From assembly GCA_018806985.1 (NCBI GenBank), contig JADANN010000032.1, forward strand, positions 1,571,501 through 1,635,500: a DNA stretch of 64,000 nucleotides, in the 5' to 3' direction. How positions within the stretch are numbered: position 1 is the stretch's first letter; each line of letters starts with the position of its first letter. Of this stretch, positions 36,001 to 51,000 are shown piece by piece. The stretch is from Angiostrongylus vasorum. Taxonomy: Eukaryota > Nematoda > Chromadorea > Rhabditida > Metastrongylidae. The notes below the pieces were generated by a model. The model saw only the letters and a list, made by a program, of their open reading frames with translations, searched no databases and had not been told where the DNA came from. Position numbers and translations under genes: made by a program.

Positions 36001-39000
36001 AATCAATAAAATAGGTCAGTATTCAATCAATTGAAAATTTGATTGTTAACGCCTTTTCAAGTTTTTGAACACTTCACCTACACCTGCGTTCTGTAGCTGA
36101 ATTTATCTTTCATTTTGAGATTCTTCACATCGTTGACGGCTAGTTTGCAAGCTTTCTATATTTTTTGTTTTATATGACCCATCTTCACGTCTACTGTGCG
36201 GACCCCCAGCACTTCTGACATTCGATTCGTTTCCTCACACCCACTGTCCACGAAAATCTTCCAACATTTAGGTGTGGCTTCGGCTACTGCTTGAGGATTT
36301 TCATTCCATCTTGAATGTCATAGTAGAATGCTGGTCGAGTCGATTCTGCCTGGAGTCCTGAGATAGCCCGGCTGGAGCATTCCCCAATTGGATTACGGAG
36401 GGTGATTTTTCCCAGGAAAGTCCACTAGCAATTTCCCAACCCTGGAGGATGAGAGGCTCAGTTGGCCCGGAGCGGAATAGAACTAGCACCATGCTCGTGA
36501 TGACGGACATCACTACCACTGTGGTATCCTCCCCTTCTTTTTATATACATATATATAATCACAATTTTGACTTCTTATTTACTGCCTACTCTTTTTTAGC
36601 GGCAGGGTATGCGTTGCGAAATATAACTTTAATGATGCTGAGATATTTGCAAAACTCTGGACCGCAGGTGCCTATGGTGGGGGAACGAACGCGCTATTGT
36701 CCTTTCCGGGGGAGTAGCGCGCTCACCACCACACCATGCAGGTCCCTTCGTTTCGCCTGTCTCTCAGCTAGTTCTATTGATCTTTTGCCATCAGCAATCA
36801 CCCGTGAGCGGGATTGATCTGGGGGGGGCCCAAATCGGCAACGAACCCAGTTAAGCTGAGGCTGCAGTTATAATCACAATTTTGACTTCTTATTTACTGC
36901 CTACTCTTTTTTAGCGGCAGGGTATGCGTTGCGAAATATAACTTTAATGATGCTGAGATATTTGCAAAACTCTGGACCGCAGGGTGCCTATGGTGGGGAA
37001 CGAACGCGCTATTGTCCTTTCGGGGGAGTAGCGCGCTCACCACCACACCATGCGGGTCCTTCGTTTCGCCTGTCTCTCAGCTAGTTCTATTGATCTTTTG
37101 CCATCAGCAATCATCAAGCAAAAAGATCAATAGAACTAGCTGAGAGACAGGCGAAACGAAGGACCCGCATGGTGTGGTGGTGAGCGCTACTCCCGGGAAA
37201 GGACAATAGCGCGTTCGTTCCCCACCATAGGCACCTGCGGTCCAGAGTTTTGCAAATATCTCAGCATCATTAAAGTTATATTACATATATATATATATGT
37301 ATATATATAATATATAATATATATATATATATATATTTAGCTACAGTTTCTACATAAGTAATAACTTGTGGTTGGTACATTTTTATTTATTGCGTTCCAT
37401 AGCATGGTTAGTATTTTTTTCTACAGAAAAGATTTTGAGGATGCTACATATGAAGGATTCTTTGTGTCTTCATGAGTTGCAGTTCTCGGATTCCCCCTTG
37501 AAAATCGCTGTTCTTGCCTCCTATCACAGAAACGGTGATAAAATAGTTCGACTAGAGCAACTCTTTTCTGGTTTTTCCAGCGCTTTCTTTATGAACGACG
37601 GAGGTCAGAGAGTGAGGTTAACAAGTTTTTGCAACAAATCTGTCACCTGGTCTTGGAGGCATCTAATCGAATACTTACAGCAGTTCGCCGCATTTTTTTT
37701 GATATGTTACGAATTTATTGTTAAAAAATAAATATCAGTCATTGGAACTTTCTTCTAAAACGATATTTAGTGCTAGTTGAGCTCCCCTGGTGTATGTCAC
37801 CGTTGGTCAATTTGAGTGCTGAAATAAGTATGAGCAAGAGGATTAAGAGACTACATTGCGGTGATTATTAAAGCTGTCTGTTCGCTTCCAATGTCTTCAT
37901 ATAGGAGAATCCTGTTTTGCTTGTACTGGCCATAGAGAAATGGTTTGGCCGTCTGGAAGGTCTGATTCGCTATTTTCCTATTTTCCATATATGGACGATG
38001 TGCACACTATAATGTCCACTTTCAGTTCAGAAGGTTCCAGAATTTTTTGCTGCGCTCTGTATCCTCCATTCATTAGTTAATCGGCAGCAGACCAAAATAA
38101 GAAAGATGAGGGAGGATAAACCTTTCTCTGCACTTAATGATTTGCAAAAGTTTTCCTTTCGGAGAAGTTCATCGGCTGCTAATTTGTCTAACAATTATGT
38201 CATTTCAATTTAAGCTCTATGGTCATTCCATGAGATATGGGGATATAAAAATGCAGAAATAGACTCAAGTAGGCTATAAAGTGCTTCTAAATAACGGCAG
38301 TAATCCATTTGCATAATTGTAGCATGGTAACGTGTAGCAAATGGTAGCATACATACCACCCATACCCATAAAACGAATGAACAAAATCCGCTCCACAATC
38401 CTGTCGTATCTACAATTCTTAATGCTCTCTAGTAGTTGAAAAATTGTTTTTTTTCTGTCAAAAGGTGAAGGAATCCGTATACGAGGAAAAATTGTGCGTT
38501 TTGCATTGAGCCAGCTACGAAGCAGGGGCTCCATCACAAATGGGATATACTAATGTGGACGAACTTAGGGTACTGTAGCTCCCTTTAGTTGCTGTACTTT
38601 TTGGTTTCATGTTTTTGTTTCGAAACCATTCTTTTGCACTTTCAGCGGCTTTTTGAACTTTCCTATCCTTGCTTGCTTCATCCTTCAACACTTAGATCAC
38701 CGGCCGTCTTCATGATTCTTGTTGGTTCTATTGTTGGTTCTTGTTGGCACGCGTTCTATTCGTTTCTGCTCCCTCGCTGTTGTCATCCATAGAGGCGATC
38801 GGTTTCAACTATGATGTTGCTGCTGGTGATAGTGGTGATGATGGTGATAGCGATGATGGAGATGACTGTGATTGTCGTCGTTTCGTGATCCATGAATCAT
38901 TTCGAGTTGCGAACACAGCTGGTTGACATGAGCTGAAATGGAATGATGTTTATAAACATGTCGTCCGCGTGTCGTTTTTCTTCCAGTGTTTCTTGTAGAC

Positions 39001-42000
39001 GGTTCCCATCAAATCGACTTTTTCGGCCAAACTTGCACCTGCCCAATCGGAGGGAACATATTCTGTTATAGAAAGAAACTTTAGAATATCGTGATTTCTG
39101 GTGTTTTTAAGCATAAATTCCTCAGATTCTGATCGTGACTGCCATAGTTTATGAAGCCTATAGGCTCAAGTGTACGTTTCATTCAATCAACATCGGTGTC
39201 CACTACCTCTGTTTTCCGCTATTGTGATGTAGTTTTATCTGTCCCTACTCTTCTCATCCATTTATTTAGCAAATTTGATGATGGTTGGCTGTTTTTGACA
39301 TCTTGTCTCGCTTTTCGTATTCTACTGCTTTGGAAGATATGGCTAATTTTCTTACGATGGAAGGCGGAACTTTGATCGATAGGAGCCCGTCTTCTTCTTT
39401 TTCTCATGGCTTCTATTGTTTCTACATGGATTTCTCAGGCTTATCGCTAAATAAACATTTTTCATTTTTCTCTACGATTACTTCTCTGATTAGTTCACTA
39501 TAATTATGGAAGCTTTGCTAGTAACACCAACTTTGATTGGATTGGAACTACTCGTGCAAGAATGCTCACACATACTTAGCAGAAAAAATAAAAGGACGAA
39601 GCTCTCGGTGTTGATCAATCGCTGAGGGATGCGCCGTGCATTCGACTTCATTAAGCATGCCAGTGCTGCTATCCTCCCAGACAAGTCTGGTACCAATTTA
39701 CCGACCTCGTAGGGATGGAAGGTAGGCCACAGGTGCGGTGATCGATCCCATATGTGGGTTGCAGAGCACCTCCGACCACTGCACCATACGTTCCCATGGT
39801 TAGCTAGCAGAAAGTGAATATTTTGCTTAGATTGTGTGCGAGTTCCAGATAGGTCTTATTTGTTATTTCTCAAGTTTTTTCTTCAATTGAATATGTTGTT
39901 TTTGTTGTTTATTTCACATATAGACGACGTAAGGACGACGCGAAGTAAGATATTCTGGATTCGGCGAGAAAAATGAAATACAAAAATTATGAGGGAAAAC
40001 AAACACAGGAATTATAACGTCTTAATTTTTTTGAGCTTTTCAGACTTCCTATTGCGGTTCCTTTGAACTTTTGTGTGGCTCGCCTTGAACTAGAAATTTA
40101 TCTGCGTGCGATCAACTATTCATTTGAAGAAAAACTGAAACTTTTTTCAATAGCGACTCGAAATTACCCACTTATGCCATCAAGTTTTTCTGCATGGATG
40201 AGTCCATGGGAATTTTAGAATTCGGAGCACCGTTCGTTTTTCTTTCAGAAGAGGTCTTTCAGAGTCAGAGATCGAAGAGATTTCCTTCGAATGTTTTGAA
40301 ATGTATTGTAGGGTAGCTCATAAATGCATAAAAAATGCCTCCAGTAGCCTTTTTGATTTCATAAATTTGTTACTTTTTTCCGCTCTGGGAGTTCTTTGGA
40401 TTCTGTTGAGTGCCATTGTTGCCAGTGTTTAACGAAGCCTTTCTTTCCCTTCTCCTCATTGATTCATCCCCTTTTTCTTTTTTTCTGTGAAATTTTTAGA
40501 TCGTTTATTTCGGATATTCATTAAGTTTCTTCTAAGGCAAAAACCAGGTCCACATATTCTCCACTTTCTGTTCTTCTTCTTTTCTTCTTTTCTTCGAATT
40601 CTTATTATTCATTTTCTTTCTAGTGGTCTTAGAAGTACCTGTTTTGTGTTTGCATAATCACATTCTGACAAACTGGTCATGAGAACCGCTCCCATTTTTT
40701 CCAAAATCTACAGGAGGAAATGGTGGGCAAGGCAATTGAACCACACTTCCAAGAACCATTGGTGTTCTACATTCCTTCCTTTTTTCCTGTCATCATCTCA
40801 TTTTCTTTCTAGAAAGGAATTTTTCATTTAGACTTATTTTTGTAAAATCAGCTGTTCATTTTATACGATCAGCTGGTTTCTTTTTTCGACTAACAGCAAA
40901 GTCTTCTTTTCAGGGAGTTTTTAAAATTTTATGTTCTTCAGACATTCAGATGCTGATCAAGTGAACCTTGGCATAGAATAGGAGCCGTTGATTAGTCGTA
41001 GTTATATATCCATATTGTGTCGAGTACATACAGGTCAAATATTAAGATTTGAATAAAGGCGGGGACAGGGGACAAAATAAATTAAATTTGAGATTTCGGA
41101 AACATCGGACGTATTTGAAATCTCAATAAATATGCGTTATTTTGAAATATTTGAAAAAACGTCAAGGCGTTTGAAATCTGTGATTTTCTGATTAGAGGAC
41201 GTCAGAGTTCTATTCTTTTTATGTACAATAGTAAAAGGTCAGAGTGCTGCAATCTATATAGAAATTTTGGCATAGTGTGTGATTGTGTTTCGAATGTGTG
41301 GTATGATGTGACCCGGCATTTGTTTAGTTTGTTACTTACTTGGATGCTTGGATGGCCTGTCCTCACTGGTTATGAGGGGCCCCAGCATAATCTCCAGTTT
41401 TTCAGAGTTTTGCTGGTTTAGTCATTGTGGTTCCCTGGAGCCTTGAGATCATCCTAGGCAAAGTCTTCCCCAAGTGGATAAGAGAGAGATTTGCCACTAT
41501 GCGACTTGTTTGATACCAGGAGGAGCGTGGATCATGGTATTGGCTTATTCTTAGCTAGACTTCCTGGTGGAAACGTCGGACTCCTCAGCTTGGGAGACCC
41601 TGCCAGGAATATGAATCCCTCCACTGTATATCGCGGCCCGATACCCAGGAACACGATGAGGCGGTAAACCGTTGGGAGGTTTAGTTTGTTTCTGCCTGAA
41701 AATCGTAAGTAGTACTTGAAATAGATTTTTTCATAGAAAAATTGTTATTGTTTATAAATTCTCAGTTTTAATACGTCATTTTATTGATAAGGTAACACGA
41801 GGTTGTTATACAATTTTTATTCGGCTAACGTTTCGACGTCTTCGTCTACGTCATAGCGGATGATCCGAGTCGATGCTCCATAGTCGTTCTTCTTCTCGAT
41901 GTGGGGTCTTAGTCGTCGTACCGAGTCGAATATTGTAAATAACGTACATCGATCAGTTATACCAAGGTTAAGTGATGGTCGGTTTGAAAAATATTTGCTC

Positions 42001-45000
42001 TCAATTTTAATGGAAGAGATTCTAATGTTGAGAAGTTCCAATTAGTTTTAGCAATTCAATTCACAGCTTTCAAAAGGGCGTGATTTTTTCTATGGAGACC
42101 AATTCAGGTGGTCAAATATGGTAAATGTTAATACATCTATACCAGTCCATTGAAGCTGTGTTCACAAGTATTCTGAATCTTGAATTTCACCGCCGATTTT
42201 CGCATCTGCTTTCGAGGTGGTCGCTTTTTTTCTCGTTGTGAAGCATCTATTCAGTTGCTAGTACTGTTGTTGACTAACACTCCGTGAACGTGATCACATG
42301 TCGCAACGACAGTAGCCGAGATCTCATAGGTTTCTTCGACTACTTGCCATAAGAGTTAAGCTGTGGTGGAGTGGGTCGTATTACGCCCTGTGCGCTGTTT
42401 TTAACACTTTGGAGCTGAAACTGGTTTTTCGCAAACTGCTGGTAATTTTTTCGATTATCGGAATGCATGAAAAAGTAGTAAACGTGATTGGCTTACAGAG
42501 GAGACTTTGCCCAATCTGTTTTCTAGTAAGTGTTTCTCTTTAAAATTGTAATTTGATCTTTAATTCTGTTTAGAATCTAAATTTCAAAATGAATGAAAGC
42601 ACCATTTAAATTCCAAGATTCCGGATGAAGTCCCTGCAGCCATAGGCATCACGAATACATGTGGGGACACTATCTTGTTCTTAGTGGATAGAACATTGCT
42701 TATTCATTCGTTTTTGTCTTCGAAGTAGGAAAACTCAGCATAGAAAAAAAAACGAACAAATACGTTTGCTGGGTTCCAGAAAATAAGAATTTCACCTGAG
42801 CAAAAACAAAAGAGCGCTTATTCTGTAGCCGAAGACTTTTAGATTCTAATTTTTTTTGTGTAAACAAAAGATCCACAGGGCGCGAGTGCCTGTGGTTACA
42901 ACGATCTTGGGCAAATTTTGGCCACGCGGACTTCTGAACTCCAGGCAACAGCTAAACCAGTAAAACTCCGAAAAAATGGAATTCATACTGGAGCCCGCAC
43001 AACTAGTGAAGACGGGCCATCCAAGTATCCAAGTAAGTAAGTAATCAATGAAGTGCGGGTTAAAGTAGGATATGTTGGTTTGAATTTGAAAGCGGTTGTT
43101 ATTTCCTTATCGCGTGATGGGAAATCAAATCGTTTTGCTCCTAACTATTAACATTAAATGTACACATAAACGTAGTAATCCACTAATTAGAAAAAACTAT
43201 GGAAAGAAGTGAGATAGGATGTAAACAAAGCTGCAGTGCGAAATTTGAACTTCGTATTGTCTAGCACCAATTGTAAACATTTGGTTAGTGCAGATATAAC
43301 GTCAGGTTTTGAAACACAAGGTTTACAAACCTATATCTCGGCTCAAACAAAACTGTTAATCCCAATGAGATTTTTTTATTCACTTATGTAGTGCGTACTA
43401 ACGTATTCTGCGGATCTCAGCATGAATTTCATCAGATCTTGTTGTTCGTTTTTTGTTGTATCAATGAACATATCCGTACTTGAGTGGGGGTTCGGCTGGC
43501 ACTTGAGACCTTGTCGTGAATATCAATGAATTAGAATACGGTCAAATGAATTTGTTCAACTGGTTCTTGTGAAATTGCCCTGAGATTGCTTTTGCCAGAG
43601 ATTTCTCAGCTGTGGATCAAAGGTCGTTGCCTACTTTTGTCGATTCGAGGAACTTTTTTCTCAGGAGCTGGTACTAATTTGTCGAACGAGGATAGAAGAA
43701 GCTGCACTGGCACGGAGTGGTGTCTACCCAGCGACCATGCGTGTACTGCATGGCATGCCTCACCTCTGCGCTTCTCGTCCACACTCAACATAAAATTATT
43801 AGAATCTACACATCTATTTGCCAATATTATAGAACTAATAAATAATGGGTTGCGTGAAAAGGTCCTAGTCAGATGGTGAAGGGGTTCAATTAGTACGCTA
43901 GATAAGGCTAATTTCGAAGTCCTATCTTTGTCCTCTGCAGCGCTGGTTATTTACTAACTCATGGCTGGACATGTCATTATATTGCAACGGCTTTTTTATA
44001 ATGCTGCTCCGGTTTGATAGTTTGGCCAAAATTCAGGAAGTTACAGTAGATGGTTCCAACTACCGGAAAAAGGATTATCATAAGTACTTGGTAAGTTGAC
44101 TCTGAGCATAAGCTGCCTTTCGGAAGTGTTTTGGAGCGTCGTTGCAGTCCAACCACTCCAATAGACGTCACCAGTTTCCCGTTGGGTCCACTTTTCACGT
44201 ACGATCGCGCCTCACTGAACGATCGAGAAGTTGGTCTTTTTCATTGTGTTGAAAAAAATCACAGAACAGATTTCAAAGCAACGTTTGCTTTGATTTCTCG
44301 TTGCACTTATTTGCAATACTTAACAAGAAATAATCTTTATGACGATTTGATGGAAAGATGCAAAAAAATGTACATCTGATAGAATTTTTTTAAAAATTTT
44401 GAATAGTCGATCGATTCTTTGAAAGGTTCGCTTTCGTCACAGAAATCACCGTTATTCTTAACAAATCCTTGTCCCAATGCTGCAAACATTCTTGAGATCC
44501 GTGCGGGCTGGTGGCTGCCTCTGATGAAGATCCGAGGGCGTGCATGCATGGCTACCTGCGGTTCGAGAGAAATCCGCGCTCAACCAACATTCAGCATGCC
44601 AGTAAGGAGAAGGTCAGGTGACGGAACAGAGCTTCAACCCGTAGCCTAGCCCGCAAGTGAATCCGACGAACTCGTCCTCGATTTCCTCCTTCGGTTTAAT
44701 TCTCTAGTAGGGAGTTCTTTATGCGACGAATCATTGCGGCGGAAAATCGCTTGCTCAGACAGGCACTCGGCAAAAGAAATTACCATCCGTCGAGGTTAAC
44801 CGAGTGTTGTATAAGTTTCAAGGTATTCGTAATGTGAAAACAAATTAATGTATTTGTAGAAGTGTAAGGAGATTTTCCGAGAGTTTTATTTTGCAGGGTT
44901 GTTTTAATTCCTACTCCTCAATCACTAATTAATTTGTAAAGTTTGCTCGTTGTTTTCCCTTATTATCTGTTCATCTGTCTCTATCGTTTTGTGCTACGTG

Positions 45001-48000
45001 TTCTTGTTGCTAAGGAGATCCTTCGGTTTGAAAAAAAGAAAAGAGGAAGTGAAAAAACCTTCTGCTATAAGTAACCCAGCATCTTTTCTATTTCATAGCT
45101 TTAGTGTTTCTAGAACCCAATTTCTTCAAGTAAAAGTGTTTCTTAGTTCTTAGGTTCGGGAGTCAGGCATGACGATGGAGTTTACTTACATAGAAATACG
45201 TTGCTCTAAGTAGGTGAAATTGAATTAAAGGAATTGAAATTCCGTTTCCTAAAATTTTACTATTCAGACAGACCTCTTTTATTCGAATATTTTTTGAAGT
45301 TGAGGCTATTTTAAATTAAAAAATAATATGAACATATTGATGCTGAGCTATGAACAAAACTCTGCACCTAAGGAGGGCTAGCAACCCACTGTTGCCCTTT
45401 CCATGGGCGCAGCCATTTCAACCAGTGAAATTACCATTCCTTTTTGACGGATGATTGTTGAGAAAAAAAATTGGCTTGGAGAAAGGCAAAGCAAGGCCCT
45501 CAGTTCATTGTGGGGTGATTCACACGAAAGAGTAATCACGGATTCGAAGCCCACCTGTGGTTCTGAGTTTGTTCATATTTCCCCGTCTTTGTGGTTGTGT
45601 TTCACATAATACCTTGCCATGAAAGAAAGAATAGGCACTAAATATTAGTGGAAACAGGAATATGTTACTTAAAGTTTTCCGCGTCATTGTCGTAACACTG
45701 TTTTCTTTTTTACTCATTCTTTATTTCCCTAATGGTGCACTCGCTTTAGAGCCGTAAAAGCGTTAAATGTAAGAGTACAAACAGCAACAGTAGTTTTTCT
45801 AGACGAGAAGATGCCCGAGACACCACGTCGCGTGGCGAAGCAACCGCTGAAAACCGTGAACTCTATTCCAGCGCTGCCACCAAAACCAGAGCGACCAAAG
45901 AAAGTACGGAAACCACTGTACGTCCCACCACCGCCCAAAGGTAGATATCACGGAATTTTCCTTTCTTTTTCTTTGAGCAATTCTTTCATCTTCACCTTTC
46001 CACAGCTATTTGGCCAAATCAAATTACAGATTAGTGATTACATCTGATTTATGTGGCGATTGCTTAAAGCCACGCTTCCTTTATAATCCTTGAAAAAAGT
46101 GTTTTGTAGTTTGTTAAGTGCAAAGAAGAGCTTTCTATGGACAACTTTTGCCACGGCATACGTGTTATATAGGCTACCGATCGAGTACAAGACGTAAACA
46201 ACTGGATAGAAAGTGCATTGGAATCAATGCGTGCAGTCTATTCTGCCAACTAGTACATGCATTGATATAAATACATAAGTCGCATATATGTTAATGATTC
46301 GATTAAATGAAAAATGAATGTATTGATATGTTTTCGCGACTGGTGCATTTGAAAGGGACTACTAACCGATCATTAATTTCGATCATTGATGGACCGTTTG
46401 AGCTGGACATCTAATCATGGAATGGTTGGTTTTCTCCATGAAGCTTTGACATCCGCGACTTAAAGAGCTGCTCCGGTTCGAATTTAAGGTTGTCTACAGT
46501 GGCGATCTACTTTCCAGTACAGCAATTTTCTAGAACTCAAAAGGGAAAATTTCAAGATTTAAAGTCAAGTCTAGCTAATATCCTGATGAAACCGTTTTCA
46601 CCTGAGTATTTCATATTGTTGACGAACGACAGAAACCATCAGCTTTCGCGAAAGACACAACTTGAGCCCTTGCCTCGGCGAGATTCTAGGTTCATTCCTT
46701 CGGCTGCAAGACGTGAATACCACGCACTAGTAATCCGTACTGCTATCGAACACGCAGTAATAAGTTACCATTCGAATTCTATGTTTTCTCGCTTCGTTTT
46801 TTGCAGCACTATTTCACCACCAGTCGAAGCTCTTCACTCTCAGTGTTTGGCGAGAGGATATTTTTCACAGAGCTTGCCTGTCAGTCGTGGGAACGAATAA
46901 ACTCACGAGAAGCTTTTGCGAGCTCGCTTAGAGTAGGTGTGAGGTTTACTTGTTGATTGGAGGCGTTTCCGAAACACCTCCTCTGTTCTCACTGCATGTT
47001 TATTGGTGGAATCGATGGGTAAAAAGAGTTTGTGTGCACATAAGAAAGCAAACGCATGAATATCATGACGTCTTTGGCATGATGCGAGGATATAAATCAT
47101 TCTAGAGCAGCGAGCACATCTTAATCTACATGGTTCAGAGCAAGTGCTTGTGGAAATGTCCTGAAGCGTAATATTGGACTAATAGTTCTTCGAAGATGCT
47201 TCACAATTTGTGGGTGTACTTATCGATTCTATAATATTGTAGGACATAGGACCCTCCCCCACCCCTTGGTAAACGAGCAAGCCAGGGCTATACCACGGAA
47301 CTGTTGCTGGAAAAGGCAGGCCTATTTGGACCTAAAATAACGCTCTCAGAACGACGACGTTGTGTTTGTCCTAGGAGATTACTGAAGCCGAAATTACCGA
47401 GACCAATCCTCTTAAGAACGTACGTGGGAGTGGGAACTAGTCCTTGACGATATGGACGAGGTCATTGAGTTTTTAAGAGATTGGATTTATATAGAGGGGC
47501 GGGTAGCGCTGTGTTAGTGATGGCGGTCATCACAAGCACGGTTCTGGCTTGACCCCGTACCGGGGTCACTAAGCCTGTCATCACTCCATAGTCGGGGAAT
47601 CGCTACCACACCATCTGGGAAGGGTTCACTCTTTGGAAGCCAAGTGCGAATGCGCTAGCCCGGCTACCCAATGACTTGAGAGTGGAGCGCAGTGGTTAGT
47701 GATGCAATTCGTCAGGAAGGAAGACCTGCTTCGATCGCGATTGTAACCTTCTTCTCCAATCCACATGGAACGCCTTAGCTCGGCTTTCTCGAACATTTTA
47801 ACGTGCCAGCACTGTACGACGTTTTTTAAAGAAGGCGAAATCCTCTAGATGCGAGGAAAACGAATTGATGTAAAACGTACTGCGATCCGCACAGCAGTTG
47901 TGATGATGGACCATGTACAATAAATGATGTAACAACACATAAGTTCTGCTTTCTTCCAACTTACCGCTCATCGCTATACACGGTGGTTGTGTTCCAAGAT

Positions 48001-51000
48001 GGTTTGAACAGTATTGTTTTATGTTTTCTTTCTTTATATTTAAATTATTTCTACATTATTATCTACTTTATATTTTCTCTTATCTTCTTGTGTTTGTTTA
48101 ATGCGTGAAGTTCCCAATTTATCTCATTTTTTATCTCTGGTTATTTTTTAATATTTAATTTTTTTGTTATTTGATATCAACGTCATTTTCATTAGGAACT
48201 ATTTCATAGTTTTTTATTACCATAAAATGTTCAGAATAAAACGTAGCAGATGTGAAGAAGAGTGGAATTGAAAACGGAAAGGTTGGAAAAACATAGTGCA
48301 GGAAGAAAAAAAGTAAAGAAAAAAATGAATGAAGAATAAATGGTAACAGGAAACAGATAAAGCAGTAAATTCAAGAATGGACTAACCTAGTTTTACGTGA
48401 TTAATCCCTTGCCTAGGCAATTAATAAGATTCGCTATGAGCTCAGATATGCCGATCTAAAGCTCTAAGCGGCCATTACTCTGACAGTGTATGCATCGAAA
48501 TCAATGCACGCAGTTTGTTATTTGTTAACGCTGGTCAACACTGGAGAGGTTATCCATTGGTATTCATCTAAAAACATTTCTAATCCTCTTAATCGCAGAG
48601 TAATTCGATTGGATAGCAGTAAAATCGCCATCCATCGCTGTTGTGAGCAGGAGCTGCTCAGTGGGCACATGACCTCGACTTTGTGAATGTTTCATTGTAT
48701 TAAAAGAATGTCACGAACTGATACTGTGGTGTGATTCATCACGCAATGACGTCTGCTATTCATATTATTCAACTAAATTCATAGTAGCATTGATTTTTCC
48801 TCCTTCTTTTTCTGATTGTGTGACGTTACGAACGTTGAGCCTGGTGTATGAATGAAGAAACGATGACCGTTACACTGATCTTTTCACATCATCTTCATGT
48901 CGTTCATTATTGTCATTATCACATCAACATAGTGGTGAGCATAGACGACGTTTCGTGAAGAGAAACTTTGTGAAGTTAAAACCGCTTTACGTTCATAAAC
49001 ACCGACTACAAAGATCATCTAAGTCAACATAACTGTATCTTTGATTGAAAGGGAATGTTTAACTGGTAACGAAAGACATAGTTACTTATAGCTGTCACGA
49101 AATTGGATAAAGGATAGGTGTAATCTTCTCAGAGCGAAAAGAAGTGAAGACCTCGACACCGTTGGCACGAAATGGCGTAGAGAAGTCGATCGACTCACCA
49201 AATCTCTCCAGAATCGTCGAAACACCGCCAAGGCAATCCAGTAGTAAAGGTGAGCGAACATTTATGAAATGAAGGATCTTTTTTGTCTTTCGATATTGTG
49301 TTTTATTCATTATTTATTTAAATGTTCATTTAACTACTGTCTAGGTATTACAAATGAAAATTAACAAGTGTTATATCTTAGTTCTTACATCAACATGAGC
49401 TCTTAAGATTTATTCAGCCGGCACTTATAAATGATAAAAAGCATAAAGCACTCGGCGCTGATCAATCTGTGAGGGATGCTCCACTCATTCGACCTCCTTA
49501 AGCATCGTTGGAGGTGACCGAATGCATATCCGGCCTTTACAATGACTCCCGGTGGCCTATCGATGTATCGAGTCGGTGCTGCTATCCTCCCAGACAAGCC
49601 TGGTACCAATTTGCCGACCCGGAGGGATGGAAGGCAGGCATCTGAGCCACGAGCACGGGGATCGATTCCATGTGTGTGTCGCAGGGCGCCTCCAACCACT
49701 GCGCCACATACGGCCTTACTCTTATAAAGAAAGAGTATAATTCTTGATTAGAGCAATCACTCTTATTTTGAGGCAGTTGTCTGTTTCAGCTATTGTTATC
49801 GCCTCTTTTGATTTATTACGCTTATGTACTAGTGTGTTTATTAGGTGGCAAGTATTGCTACCTTATACGAAAGAAGGAGCCATGAATTTCATGACGAGTA
49901 GAGAAGAGAATTCAAAAGAAAAAGAAGATCGAAATGACAATTTTTATGATTTCTCACCATAAATCTGATTGGAATACAACTTTAAGTGTAGTAATTAATA
50001 ATCTGACGATAATGGCTCTCTTTGAACTGGTTGCTCAAGTTCCTTGATAAGAAGGAACCGCGCGAAATTCGATACACTCTTCTTGTGAGTCCTTAACACC
50101 TTCTTTGGACTTGTCCTGCTTGGAAATAGAAGAAGACATGAGAGAAGTTTCAAGATTTAGTCAAATACGGCCCTTAGTAATCAATTCATTGGACTTGTTT
50201 TGGCTTTTTATCCGGGAATAGAACTATAGTGGGAATCAGTGGTAGTGCAAGTAGAAAGCGTCTATGTAAATCGAGTTGAATGGGCTACAGAACGTGACAG
50301 AAACTAGTTCTCTTCAAATAATTAAGGTGAAATCACAATGTTAACTTTTTTATTCACTGCCTATTACACTTTTTTCGTGGCAGGGTATTATGAATGATAC
50401 AACCATAGTGATGCTAAGATATTTGCAAAACTCCTGACCACAGTGTATGCGCTGGGGAACGAACGTGCTATTATCCTTTCCGGTGGCTAACGCGTTCACC
50501 ACCACACCATGCGGGTCCTTCGTTTCGCCTGTCTCTCAGCTATTTGGCTGAATGAGTGCTCAAATCGTTGACACTGTATTTTCTATTCGATGTCTTTGTC
50601 TTTCGTAAGCAGCTGTTTTTCTATGATTTTTCATCATGGATTTTTTCTTCGGATCCTGAATATGTTGTTGTTTATGGTGAGATGAGGAGAGTAAATCTTT
50701 TATCAAAATCGGTTCAGTCGTAGGTACGTCAGAAACCATTCTACTTCTTTTTCCTGATTCACTTTCTCTGATTTCTAAAACTTTTGGTAACAATGAACTC
50801 AGAAGTGTTAATGGAAATTGGCATCTTGAACGGACTCTCCATACTTGTTCTTCTGTCTTGAAAAGAATGTTGGTCCCACCACGAAAGCAATGAACGAAAC
50901 TTATTTGATAGTTTGATCTCTATCTACATATTTTAGAAGTAGTCCCTTTAATTTGTACTGAACAATAACTCTCTTGTGCCTTCTTATAATTAGCTGCATT

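Noticed and set aside
38785..38890. GAT/GGT-rich frame resembling the acidic tract of the exon at 22324
   Set aside because: Simple trinucleotide repeat; donors in the required phase are weak, so it is treated as low-complexity intron.
40250..40320. Strong TTTCTTTCAG acceptor followed by a short open stretch
   Set aside because: Donors available (GTAGGG) give phases incompatible with the exon at 45803.
44995..45080. Possible exon encoding [13 protein letters not shown] before a GTAACC donor
   Set aside because: Style fits the linker, but entry would need phase 2 while the preceding exon ends in phase 1.
46490..46900. 136-codon plus-strand frame
   Set aside because: Non-ATG start, no recognised motif and no phase-compatible splice sites with the host gene.
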